This document shows positions 23,504 to 34,686 of a DNA stretch of 64,000 nt, piece by piece. The translations under genes were made by a program, and so were the position numbers. The DNA lies in contig JAYMTL010000031.1 in NCBI GenBank assembly GCA_036897445.1, forward strand, positions 87,319 through 151,318. Reading direction: 5' to 3'. The notes beneath the pieces are model-generated. The model was not told where the DNA came from. It was given only the letters and a program-made list of their open reading frames with translations, and did no database searches. Within the stretch, counting starts at the first letter, position 1; each line of letters opens with the position of its first letter. This stretch comes from Pelargonium tetragonum (Eukaryota > Streptophyta > Magnoliopsida > Geraniales > Geraniaceae).

Positions 23504-23965
23504 TGTTGAGAAACACAGAGTAATACATTATAATATTAATATGGAGGGTTAAGAGCCGAGCCCCAACCGCAAAAGGTTAACTTGTATAGGATTTCTCCTA
23601 ATAACTCCGAGTGCTTTAAAAAGGAACTGCCGGACACTCTTTCTAAGCTAAGTATGGGTATACAAGAATTTCTTTATCTAGATAGAGCTAAGTATATAGT
23701 TACCTAGTTTTATAATAAGTATAAAGTAAAATTAAACCTTAGAAAAACTTTAGAAGGGCTACGTTTTCCCTAAAAGAGGGTTAGATAGAATCACTTAGAA
23801 CTTAGATAAGGAGATTATTTACTTGTTACTCTAGAGGAATAGTAAATAACCTATCCATTTAACTAAACTAATTAAAAAGAATTACTCGTTACAAGAAAGA
23901 TTTAAAAACTCCTCGATATAAGCTAGGATCAACACAAGGATCCTTATAATCTAGCTCAAAAAATT

Positions 23966-24036
23966 TTTAGGGTTGAGCGCAGCAAGAACTTAATATCAAC
24001 CAGGGTTTAATGGGTTCAAATCTGCTTGCTATTTTT
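23966..24036 (+). pseudogene. tRNA-like fragment, possibly trnP
   Basis: It contains GAGCGCAG, as in the D arm of plant tRNA-Pro, and a T-arm-like GGGTTCAAATCTGC 41 bases later. This is about eight bases closer than in a full tRNA. No anticodon stem is visible. The isotype is a guess. Confidence 0.3.
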
Positions 24037-25347
24037 CAACTTTTTAGTATGCAAGGCTACTCTCCGGTAAATCCGTAAATAGAGACCTAAAAGAATCCAG
24101 TCTTTTTTGTGAATAGAAAAGTCATACCTACAATCTAAAAGAGGCTTTCTTAAAAAAAAGAAGTTGACTCTTAAACTAAAACTGACAATAAGCTGCTACA
24201 CGGCAGGGCTGTTTTCAGCTACATTTCATAGACTTTCTTTTTACTTACTTTATATCCCTGCGTAACAAAAAGTTTTTCTAAATAAGAGTTCTCTGAAGTC
24301 TTTGCTACTTGCTTAAAGGGTTCCTTTCGTTTTTTTTCTAGCCTTAGAAACCTTTTTAAATAAGGTACTTTCTCTATAATTAGGAATCTACTGACATATA
24401 ATCGTATAAATTCTCGTTTTTAGTTAGTCGAGGAAGTCCCAAACAAGGCTTACTTCACTGCTTTCACTTTTTTTCTAACTGCGAATTTGGGTTTACATGA
24501 GGCTCTATATACCTTGCTAGGAAGGGGGCCTCCTGCACAGAATAGCTATCAATAAAGTATAGAACTCTAAAAACGGGAAACCCACTATAAAGTCCACTTT
24601 CGAGCTAGGCACTTCCTTTTCACTTCCCTCTTAAGGGGCGCCTTCTTTAGTTTAGAAACTCAATTTTATACAATGTTTCCTTTTTCTATATGCCTTGAGG
24701 ACCTTAGGTTCGCCGGAGTTAATAACTAGAAAGTCCTTTTACCGAGCCCTGAATGCCCTTACTTAATATCATCCATACTTTATCTGCGAAGTTTTGTACT
24801 TATGTTATAAGGAGTTCCTTAGATTTTCGTGAATACTTACAAGATACTCTCTGGTATTTTGGGCTCCTATAATTAATAGAATGTAGATTCAACTAAAAAG
24901 TATCCAAAAAGGTTCCGCTTGAGAAATTTGCCGAAGTCTGATAAGTAGGAATTTAAGCGTTTTCCTTCCTTATATACTTTTGGTTGAGTGTCGAGGCTTC
25001 TAGTACGGAATTGTTACAGCATTTGAATATACAAGGATTTCCGCACAAGCCCTTTTAAGTATCGGTATGTTCCTGTAAACTTCATAGAAAACAAGGTTTA
25101 GAAACCAGATTAATAACGAATCCTATAGGTATATGTTACTTGCCACAAATAAGGCAAGGTTAAACCCTTATAAATAGTTCCAGTCTTATTCTTTTTAAGG
25201 GGCTTTTTTTTGTCTACTTAAATTGATAGTGTTCTGACTCTTGGCTAGTGAAACTAATAATTTTTTGCATTTTACTCTGTTCTGTTAAGGCCTAGTTTAG
25301 GAGAGTACGCGGATCGCTTTACCTTATCGAGCTTTTTTTTTTTCATT
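24037..25347. other. Non-coding AT-rich stretch
   Basis: No gene was recognised. Several short G-then-C palindrome-like clusters occur (24306, 24529, 24635, 24812). Confidence 0.5.
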
Positions 25348-25419
25348 TTACTATAGGGGATTTGAACCTGCGACCATTAGATTAAAAGTTTAATGCTTTT
25401 CCAACCGAGCTATACACCC
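25348..25419 (-). pseudogene. trnK(UUU)-like tRNA relic
   Basis: Of the three trnK-like copies this is the most complete. On the reverse strand it has GGGTGTATAGCTC, a TTT anticodon in the loop CTTTTAA, and TCTAATGGTCGCAGG leading into TTCAAAT. The anticodon stem has one mismatch, the T stem (GCAGG against CCCCT) keeps only two good pairs, and the acceptor 3' strand TATAGTA pairs only in part with GGGTGTA. It is probably a recent pseudogene. Weak function cannot be fully excluded without expression data. Confidence 0.7.
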
Positions 25420-27458
25420 GGAATAAAAACTTCTGTTACACTATTAATTACATTACCTTGTCAAATTTCTAAGTTAACAAAATAGGGACTTTTGTGATAA
25501 ATCCAATACAGAAGAAAAGAAGCAATATCCCCATTATCAGGAGTATCTTGGTAAAGCCTTGATATTTTCTATTTTGTAAAAAAATCAAAGTCTCGCTCCA
25601 GTATGCAAAGTTTACTTTATCTATAGAATAGAGTAAGCCTTATGACTCGACTGCTCACAATAAAAAAAATTATATCTAGCCCGCCCCCTTTAATCTTGTT
25701 ATTAGTAAAAAGATACAGTGTTATTCATTTCCAGAGAATTCAATACTAGTCAAATAGAAGTTTCTACTATTAAGTAAGGGATTCCCCCTTTTTAAATTAC
25801 TTCGTTATTAGGGTCTAGTTAATTAAAAGAAAGCTACGGGCTAAAGGGGATAAAATTGTCTTTATAAGTATCGTAAATGTTACCTTTTTTCTGCAAATAT
25901 AGCGTCCATCACAGTATGGTATGTAAATTGAACAGCACAGCATCCTCGTTAGTAAGGGATTTCCTAAGCTTTTAATTAACTATTAAAAATTATTCCAGAA
26001 AGATCCTTTTTTAGAATCTCTTTTGGAAAGTCCTGCCAAAAACGGATTTAGAAATAAAGTAATGGATATCCTGTATTTAGTTACGTAAAATCCTAGCCCC
26101 ATATGTTTAAAAAGTCTTACTTATCTTATAGTCTTCATAGTTCATAGTACCTCTTGTTCTCTGTTTTTATCGCAAAAAGAGGATTAAGCCCAGTCCTTTA
26201 TTAATCCTTCTTACCGACTTACTCTTACTCATAGTTATATTCTTTTCTGTATCATACCTAATCTTCTTATGGGCTATATTCCGTATCAGTCAGTATCTTA
26301 CGTATATTGGTAGCTCTGTTAGTCTTCTTATTATTATAACCTGGACTTATTATTAGAGCTATTTTCTTACTTTTCTAGCCACTGTAGCTATTCTACTGTA
26401 TTCCCTTTATTATTGTTTTATTGTAGGAAAATGAAATAATAGAGTAGAACACTTGATAGTCGGGAAAGAGCTTGTTGTGTAAGTCCCTTCTTAGTTCTAC
26501 TTCTCGTGAAATGATGCATATAAATTTGAAAGGCTTGTATATACTTTTATTTACTTGATTCTGTTCCATATCAAACAAGAATAGCGAAACTCCACCTTCT
26601 AATGTTTTCTCGACGTCCCTATACTCTGTAGTGGAACCTAAGACCTTAATCACATTTTAAACTTATCCCCGCAAAAGGATTCAATCTAACTTACACAGTC
26701 ATTGGCCTTTTCTAAGATTTTTGACTTCTAGCTTTTATTAAAGTCAAATTAATATGAAATCGAGGTTTTATTATTCACTGCATTCTAGAGGCTACTGTTA
26801 AGGGGGTACGTGCATATTCGATTCAAGCGCTTGGTTTAAGTTTGATTTTATAGAGTTTTATAGGATAGGGAGTTCTAGGAGTTCCTCCAGTACACAGGGG
26901 TCCGATATCTATAGAAGCTCCTGAGAGACTCGAGGCACAAATATTAAACCAGGTATAACCTAATAATGACTAGAAGGTATCTATCTAATTATGAATCTAG
27001 GTACGAGTTTCCTACTTTGGCTTTAGACGTCTCTGTTTCAGATAAACATGCTTCGATATATAGCTGTGATTGTGTAAGATGTGAAAAGGATACTACAAGA
27101 GAGAGGAGTAATAGCAATTTGATGACCATAGGTAACGAAGAGTAGAACTCTGACGTAGGGAAAAGACTCCTCAGTGGCTAGCCGAAGAGTTTCCTTATCG
27201 ATTGAAGACGGCCAATAGAAGTGTGTTTAGTCTATTTACCTAGCCCTTGGCCTCATACAAGCATATAGCTAAGATTTGACTTAAGTTAATGTCGTTGCAA
27301 GAAAGAGTAAGATTAGTAAGATCCTGAGGAAGAGTTACCATAAGCAAGCAAAATCCAGTGATAGATATTTGTTAGGATAGTGTATTTATTTCTATTTAAC
27401 CGGAAATTCTAATAAACCATAAACCCAGGATTTCTTCTAAGGTAAGTAAGGTAATCTT
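25420..27458. other. Non-coding AT-rich stretch
   Basis: No gene was recognised. The 86-codon reverse frame at 26393-26653 is ATG-started but resembles no mitochondrial protein that I know. A 15-mer copy lies at the left end, just 25 bases upstream of the trnK relic in the relic's own direction. Confidence 0.5.
25444..25458 (+). repeat. Dispersed 15-mer TTAATTACATTACCT, copy 5
   Basis: Exact plus-strand copy, 25 bases beyond the 5' end of the trnK relic at 25348-25419. Confidence 0.8.
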
Positions 27459-27525
27459 CTATATCCGTATTTGCCCCGTTTGCCGGTTTAATAGCCCAAT
27501 GCTCTACCAACTGAGCTATACACCG
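27459..27525 (-). pseudogene. 5' half of a trnK-like tRNA, 3' half decayed
   Basis: The reverse strand keeps a perfect D arm and flanks: GGTGTATAGCTCAGTTGG, then TAGAGCATTGGGC. The loop reads CTATTAA, so the anticodon TTT has become ATT, and after it the T arm cannot be aligned. The sharp contrast between halves suggests rearrangement within the tRNA rather than even point-mutation decay. Confidence 0.65.
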
Positions 27526-29475
27526 AGAAGGGATCCTTTTTATCATATAAATTTTTCTTAGGATAAAGTAACTTTAAAATAAAAAGTCTTTTATCAATAC
27601 TGGGTATCCTTAAGTCTATCTCACCTAATTAATTTCATATCTTAGTACGTATACCTAAGAATAAAGTACTCGAACCTTGCAGTTTAAGTTTCTTTTATAA
27701 AGTGCCTACCAACTAAGAGGAATGATTTTCGAAAAAAGCTTCGTACTCTTTACTTGATAGAAATGATATAAAAGTTCTATATATTATATATAAGCAAGTC
27801 AAAATAAAAAAAAAGAATTGTTGTCTCCTTTTAATAGTTATAGCTTTAGCTAGGTATAAAAAGAGTACTGTGGAGACAAAAATGCGGGTAGTTTTACGCG
27901 CAAATTAGAATTTCATTTAGTATTTGGTTGATCTGAATTAGAGTCCCTTGTTAGTTGATAGTGATGTATTTGTAATGTAGATCCTGTACTAAAGTTTTAA
28001 TTAGGAAAGCAGAGGGCAGATCTGAACCTAACTCTTAAAGGACTCTTTTTCTTGTCTAGACCTGGTGTGATATATACCTATGTACAAAAAATAAGAAGTC
28101 TTTTTAAAATAAGCCGACATTCATTCCTAGGATAGAATCGGATTTCTTTGGAATGAAAAATCTCGTACGAGGAGAGGAGGCCCTGAAATTCCTGAAATAA
28201 AACAAAAGGGAATTCATTATCAGGGTTAAACCTAGTCTGAGCAGCACAAGAATTCTACGAAAGATATGAGCATGAGATCTACAAACAAACCCTTTAAAGG
28301 TAACAACTTTTCGCTTAGGACTATAAACCTTAAAAAGAAAAATTGTCGTCAAAAAGAATGAGTAATAAACAACGAATTGAAGTTCTGGGGATTCCTATAG
28401 AAGTAGAAGTTGAACACGGATGCTTTACAACGACCGAGTTACCTTTAAAAGACTCTTTATCTTAGCAATATACAACAGAGAATAACAAGCCCTTATTATA
28501 ATATTGTACCCTTGGTTTTTGTAATATAGATAGTAGGAGTCTATCTGAGTGTTAGGTATAGGGGTTTTTGAGAAGCTCGGGTCATTGGTAATTCTCAGGG
28601 TTTCCTTTTCTACTTTACTCTATACAAGGAGGACTTAAGGGCTTCTCTATAAAGTATAAAGTGGCTAAAATGAAACTTGTAGAACGCAAATTCGGTGTAC
28701 GGGCTTGTAAAGTATGCATTTAAAAGGTTTATTATTAACTGAATTTTTAGAGGTATTATTCTAACTTTTGGTTGGGGTATTTTAGGCGCTAGTTCAAAAG
28801 GGTATGCTTTTTATTATGAAGATCCTGACTTGAGTACTTTTCCACAAGAGCTAACTTCTTTAGTTGGCATACTTTATGATAGAGAGTCTAACAAAGCAAG
28901 TTTTAAAGAAAAAATCTTTAGAAATCTACACCTTCACTTTTCTATAGCACATAAATTTTAGAGTATTAGTTTTATCTTTTGATACTATAATTCAGTAATT
29001 TATTCCTCAAGGTATTAGTACGGTTTACGTTTCAATGGGATTGCCCCTTTGTGAAGACACATGAAGAAACCTAACCTAAATTAGAAATCAGTATAGTAAG
29101 GTGTTTATCCCCTATAATTTAGAGAGTAAAGCTCTTGAGGACTCGCTTGTAAACCCTATAAAAAATTCTCTCTTTGATCGCTTGGGTGCCTTTTTGGTAT
29201 TTAATGCGTATGCTTACTAGTAATACAAGGACGGAGCTTGAGTCTCAAGTAACAGGAGCGCCGCGTTAAATTAAAAGGGGAATCCGCAATTTCATATGAG
29301 TGACCGGTGGCTCACGTAAAAGACTTTTCAAGGATATAAGGCATTGCGTGTTCTATTTTTCATTAAGAATAAACTAAAAATCGTACAATTCCCAAAATTT
29401 TTAGGTGTGATACTGCGGAATTAAAATATCTAATAAGGAAATAAAAAAAAGAGTCTAGAGTATACCTAGAAATCT
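27526..29475. other. Non-coding stretch with one protein-like open frame
   Basis: No known gene was recognised. The reverse 82-codon frame at 28104-28352 matches nothing known. The open frame at 28743-28961 is described separately. Confidence 0.5.
28743..28961 (+). CDS. Unidentified 72-codon open frame without ATG
   Basis: The frame runs from just after a TGA to a TAG, with no ATG or GTG start. Its translation has a balanced, protein-like composition: a hydrophobic start with LTFGWGILGASSKGYAF, then an acidic and a basic half. It could be a gene fragment or exon, but I recognise no mitochondrial, plastid or retroelement family, and a chance frame of this length is not rare here. Confidence 0.15.
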   Translation: MFRGIILTFGWGILGASSKGYAFYYEDPDLSTFPQELTSLVGILYDRESNKASFKEKIFRNLHLHFSIAHKF

Positions 29476-29547
29476 TCCTCAAAAGCTCAGTTGTAGAGCG
29501 TTTGGCTGTTAACCGAATGGTCATAGGTTCAAAAATTGTGCCTCTCC
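29476..29547 (+). pseudogene. trnN(GUU)-like tRNA relic, plastid type
   Basis: The segment TCCTCAAAAGCTCAGTTG, then TAGAGCG, matches the 5' half of plant tRNA-Asn. The D stem GCTC/GAGC is intact. The anticodon stem TTTGG/CCGAA pairs fully around the loop CTGTTAA with anticodon GTT. After GGTTCAAAA the T stem and the 3' acceptor strand are lost. It is thus a half-preserved tRNA: the decoding arm is sound but the T and acceptor stems are not. Confidence 0.7.
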
Positions 29548-31697
29548 TAAATTTAACAGGCATACTATCCTTTCCTTTAATTATGTAGAATTCCCTTTTT
29601 TTGTTAAGACCCATTCTAACCTTTTATATTATATTTATGCGATCCTACTTTATTTAAATATAGAGGAAAATGCAAGTCTCCTAAAAACTATTTTATTATA
29701 AATCGGGTTCAACCTCTATTAAGTATTCTACGGAACCCTTACTCGTCATAAAAATTGTACATAATTTGTAAAAGAAAATAGATAGTAGGTTACAAGAAAA
29801 GGTATTGCTACATCTCTCTACAAAAGAGTTTTAGAGTTAAAAGAAATATTAGTTGAGTTCTCCCAAATTCATATATCATAAAATTCTTTTTTATATGTCT
29901 CTATTACTAGGTTTTTTTACTTTCTCAACTCCCCCTTTGATCTTGGAGCGTCTATCAGTGCATTTTCTTCCAAAGTAAGTAACTCAGGGGGCATGTCCCT
30001 TACTTTGGGATTGGAAGAGTTAACAGCAAAGTAGCAACTATAATTGATCTTAAGCTTAAGTGATTCTCTCGAGCCTTAAACTAAAAATAGAGAATAAAAC
30101 AAAGAGAGTTGCTTTTACAGGAAATAGGGATAGGGCGCTTACTAAACAATATAAGTAAACAAAACTTTCTATATGATATATAACCTATGCTTAATTTAAA
30201 CTTCAGTTCTTTTATTCCTTAAATATTTTAAACCAGAATACAGTAACACACGAGTTCCACTACCATACTATCATACTCTTCCTAAACTACCTTTCATAAA
30301 TTCTTAGGGGATATAATCTTAAAAGGTTGACAAAACCCAATCTCTCGAATCTGCCAAATAAAATTTAGGAACCCTATTATCAAGCAGAGGTCCTAAGTGG
30401 TAGTTTTTTTCAAACTTAGAATTAACTTAACTCTAAAAATAAGAAATGCACCCGTGTAACCTTACGGAACAAAAACCCTTTTTCCTAGTATAGCTATGCA
30501 AAGTCTGTCTTGTCCTTTGTCAATCCATAGCCTGTAAAGAGCCCTTATGTACAATACACCTTCATGAGATACTAAACAAGTTTTTGTATTTCAAGCACTC
30601 AGAACCCTATATGTGAAGTCCACGCGTAAGTTTAATTAGCTTTATGTTGAGTGAGAAGGACATGTTACAAGTTTAGAATTGAGGACTCCAAGTTTTCGGC
30701 GGTTACCCGTCAAGCAATAAAGCTTATTACTTATCTCTATTAGTTTTTTTGTAGAACTTACTTTACGCAGTACTTTAGGGTTATATTATTAAGAATAGCA
30801 TGCAATTGTTAAGTTATTAGGAATTATCTGGGCACTTTTTTTGAACTACATATTATTTAGATTAATTAGTAGGGGTGCTCTAACAAGCCTAGTTCTCAGC
30901 TTTGTAAAAGTCATTGCCCTAGCCTAGCATAGGGTAGTCATTTTCCTTAGTGAACTGAATACAGAAGGACAGGAAATTTGGGATAACAACAAAGTTAGGA
31001 CTTCAATTTCTGTAGGTGCAGACCTTAAACCTGTGTTGACCAGTATAGAGTCACTTATTTCTAAAAGTCGTATAGAACTCAAATCTACTCTACGATATAA
31101 GTTAAAGATAAAAAGTTTGATGTATCAAAAGAAACCGGATCTACAAAGACACACTTTAGTTTAGTATCTGGATTCTCCTGAGCACGCTCTCTACCAATTA
31201 ATTATAGTATTATAGAACTTTAACAAGCCTCCTTATTAAATAAAGTATATCCCCCAATAAACCTTAATAGTACTTCAACAGGTATTCCAATGACTGAAAA
31301 GTCCAGAATATATTATACAAAAAAAACGTGATTCTAAGGCCTTGTCTTTATTTAATCAACAATTTTAATAGGGCAAGATCCAACAGTTCAATATACTTTT
31401 ATCACTAGGGAACCCATAACTGTACAATAAATGATAAATAACTTGTGAAATTAGTTAGTACTATTACTTACTCAAATTTATTTGCTAATTTAAGAATTAT
31501 TGAGAAAACCCAGGAATCTTCCTACATTATATGTATTATATGTAAAGCTCTACCTTTAAATAAAAGTTTTAGTTGATATACTTTACGTTTCATCACCTCG
31601 GTTAAGATGGCTACATTGTAAATACCCCCTGAGGTCAGAAGGGAAATAGGATTCTGTCTAAGTTTTCAAATAGTTATTATAGAATCTGTGCAAAAGT

Positions 31698-31737
31698 CTC
31701 GTGATTACGAAAGTAGACTCGTGATTACGAAAGTAGA
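31698..31737 (+). repeat. 20-nt tandem duplication
   Basis: The unit CTCGTGATTACGAAAGTAGA is present twice head to tail without a mismatch. The perfect identity in otherwise decayed DNA indicates a recent event. Confidence 0.9.
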
Positions 31738-32165
31738 AAGGAAGGAATACTAAAAATAGATCTGTACTACCCCTTTGTTCCTATAATAGAAAGGCTTTTG
31801 CTGAATTGCATAAGGAATTATTTCCGGTCAAACCTCACTTAACTTAAAAGGGATCCTATAGTTTTATAAGTTGAATAAGTAAAAATAGCAAGTCGGCTTT
31901 GTCTCACAACAGAGGGTATACCATACCAACACGAAGTCTTCAATAGTCTTTTTTCACCAAAAGGGTTAAGGATTTATAAGCCCTGCACTTCTATATATCC
32001 GGTTCAAATATGCATAAATAATAATAATATTAATTAAAAAGCTTGCAGCTAGAGCAATTAACCTCTGGTATTTTTCATTTATATAGGCAGGAATTAGGTC
32101 CTTGGGGGACACCCTGAAGTGCTGGGATTATACTCCTACCTGTCGAAGAATTTGAAGAATTCAAA

Positions 32166-32197
32166 ATTTATCTTATTCATTATTTATCTTATTCATT
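32166..32197 (+). repeat. 16-nt tandem duplication
   Basis: The unit ATTTATCTTATTCATT occurs twice in direct succession with no mismatch. Confidence 0.9.
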
Positions 32198-32515
32198 TTA
32201 GTAAGAAACTCATTATGAGAAGTTCATGTAAGTAACATTAGAGTCATCACAGAAAACATGTAAACTAAAAAGCTCAGACATGAGAAATTGGGGATAATGG
32301 GGATCCTTGTATAAAGGGTAAGGCAAGGCTCGTTTACTTGTTCATAGAGAATCATTAAAGCTAAGCATGGGTAGGGTTTGATCAGTTACTTATGGGTATT
32401 TCCTTGTCGATTTAATTAGGAGTAGCCTACCCTAAAAGGCAGATTAGCACCCTAAAAAGGGGAACTTGACTTTCAAATCCATGAAAAAAGGTGTGGCAGC
32501 CCGGAAGAAATTACC

Positions 32516-32565
32516 TTGTTAATTAAAGTCTAGAATACCACACATTTCGGGATTTTAATTAACAA
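32516..32565. repeat. Inverted repeat able to form a hairpin
   Basis: Twelve-base arms (TTGTTAATTAAA and its exact reverse complement) flank a 26-base loop that contains TTTCGGG. The arms are AT-only apart from one G:C pair, so the stem would be weak. No gene ends here, so a terminator role has no support. Confidence 0.6.
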
Positions 32566-33995
32566 ATTCTAGTGGGGCAAAGTCCTCTGAAAAGGCAGCA
32601 ACTAAGTGTTGGTAAATCTTTGGTTTTTCCTAAATTATGTCGCTGTATACTCTTTATTCTCTATCGGAAGCTATTAATACAATGACAAGGAAAGCTCTCA
32701 AGTCAATTGCCAGCCAGGCTTATAAGCAGGTAAAGTAGTTTCAGGAATATAGGGAAAGCTCGTTTTCTCATTATCCAGTTTAAGATAGGGAGTTCTTCTG
32801 TTAGAGGTTTTTTAATAAGTGTGGTTTATCCGGAGAAGTTTAAGCTGATCGATGTTTCTGCGTTAAAAGACCTTTTAAGAAGTAAGTATTTATTGCTTTT
32901 TTAGGACTCGTACAGTACTGAAGTTTTTTAAGTTAAGGTAGCTTTTTAAAGTGGAAATTGCTGGTTAGAGTTTTCCCCGATCAAAGAAATTGTAAATAAA
33001 ATTTTTACGAGGTAGAATGAAACTAAGTATAAGTAAGTAATCCGGGGATAGTCATTTCTGAATTATATAGTAAATGTTGGCTCCCGTAAGATAGTTTTGG
33101 GGTATAGCAAACTAGGGATCTGTTCTAGAGAGTAACTTAGGAATTCTTCGAGATCGAGAGTATACTACAAGTTTCTACTCAGCATTAGTCCTGTCTTTCT
33201 AAACTTAAAGGGCTATAAAACTCTGTTCCTCTTTACAACACTCTGTTAACCGCACTAGTTGGAATTTACCTGAAACAAAAAGGGTTTTTAGACCTCGTCG
33301 AATACAGAACTACGAAAAGTATCTACTAAAAAGGAAGTCCTAAGGCTCTTCTCAAAAGCTCACTGGAGGTTCGGAGTAACTCTATTTAATTAAAATCCGG
33401 GGGAAGAGGGCTTTTTCGAGATTTCGTATCGAAGGGTTTTGCTGAACTGAGCAGGGTTCTGTTTACAAGGTGGGGCAAAGTTCACTAAGTTGAATAGGAA
33501 GAATCCCAGTTGATATAGTAGGAGCTTTTCTAAGATCTGTGCAATAAGAAGTCTCTAATCAAAAAGAAAGTCTTACAATTTATAAGTACGAGGTAAACTA
33601 GAGTCTTCTCATTTCTAACCAGTAAACCGGTAGGGATTCTAGAAAGCCCCAGGAAAGATTGATTATAGAAGTCCCAAATACGACTTGATAAACGAAAAGT
33701 TTTGTAACTAAAGCCTTCAAGGTAAAATCTAGTGTATTCCAGAAATTGAAGTTTAGTAGGTTCCCGGTTTCGGATTAAAGGTTTCATAACTATATAAACA
33801 AGGTCTTCTGTGGTTGGGCGATTTGACTAGCAGCTAGTAGATAGAGATTTTCTTTGTTGGATAGAGCGAGGGCTTTTCCCTTAAGTAAGTAGGCTCCGCT
33901 TTAGGGTTTTGAGATAGAAGGGCCCCTTTAGTTTAGGATTATAAGAAAGTCTCTTTGGCTTTCCTGTTGGCAGGTATATCAGATTCGCTGGAAAG

Positions 33996-34165
33996 GGAAG
34001 TCATTCAAATTCAAAGGAAAGATAGGCAAGCTTGCTTGTAAACGGGTCGGATCGCCACCTGACTTAGTATTGAAACTTAGTATAATTGACACGCTAGATA
34101 AGGGTTCTAGCATTGTTTGTTGGTTTGATCTAGAATCCTATTTCTTTAGCTTTGACTGGAAAAGC
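33996..34165 (+). repeat. Diverged direct repeat, copy 1 (partner 36705-36865)
   Basis: It shares AACTTAGTATAAT, a CTAG-rich middle with TTGTTTG, and an ending close to AGCTTTGACTGGAAA with the segment at 36705-36865, in the same order. A shorter part of the unit is present near 35035-35090 (TAAACGGGTC). The copies differ by many substitutions and small indels. Confidence 0.55.
34025..34041 (+). repeat. Dispersed 17-mer GGCAAGCTTGCTTGTAA, copy 4
   Basis: Exact plus-strand copy lying inside the diverged repeat unit. The partner unit at 36705 lacks it, so it may be a later insertion into the unit. Confidence 0.8.
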
Positions 34166-34671
34166 TTTTCGTTCATTATAAAAGGAATTCAGTCGTTGCT
34201 CTGCGTTGCCGGTTTCTTTGTCTAAGCTGTTTGGGAAGTGCAAGGGTTTTCCTTAGTTCTTAGCTAGTGAAGGAGATTTAAGAAGTAAAGTATAGAGATT
34301 TCCCGCTTTCTTGGGCTTAAAGGTGCTCCTAGGTTTGAACGGGGTTATGGAAGAAAGCTTATAAACCAGAGTCTTTACTGAACCAGGTGGAGTGGGACAA
34401 AGTCAATAAGTTGAGGTATTATCTTACTCATAATCTATTGTATAAGCCAGCTTATATATAGTAATTCCTTTTAGGTAAAAGTCCAGCTGATTAAGAGGCT
34501 CTAATAAAATCACGCACTGTATAATAGGGATAATCCGAGTCAGGCTTTCTGTAAGGCTTTGGGTAGGAAAGCAAGTCAAGGAGTATAAAATAAGTAGTGC
34601 TGGCTATCTCGAGTCTAGGGTCTATACAAAAAAGAAGGGCCTTTCTAGATATAAACATCGGCATGATTCTA

Positions 34672-34686
34672 TTAATTACATTACCT
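34672..34686 (+). repeat. Dispersed 15-mer TTAATTACATTACCT, copy 6
   Basis: Exact plus-strand copy in the repeat-rich block. Confidence 0.8.

Larger units (their letters stand above)
29548..32515. other. Non-coding, very AT-rich stretch
   Basis: No gene was recognised on either strand. The only structures seen are two exact short tandem duplications (31698-31737 and 32166-32197). Confidence 0.5.

Noticed and set aside
23550-23590. Possible group II intron domain V (GAGCCG then AACCGCAAAAGGTT)
   Set aside because: The 34-base stem-loop with its bulge and closing stem cannot be formed.
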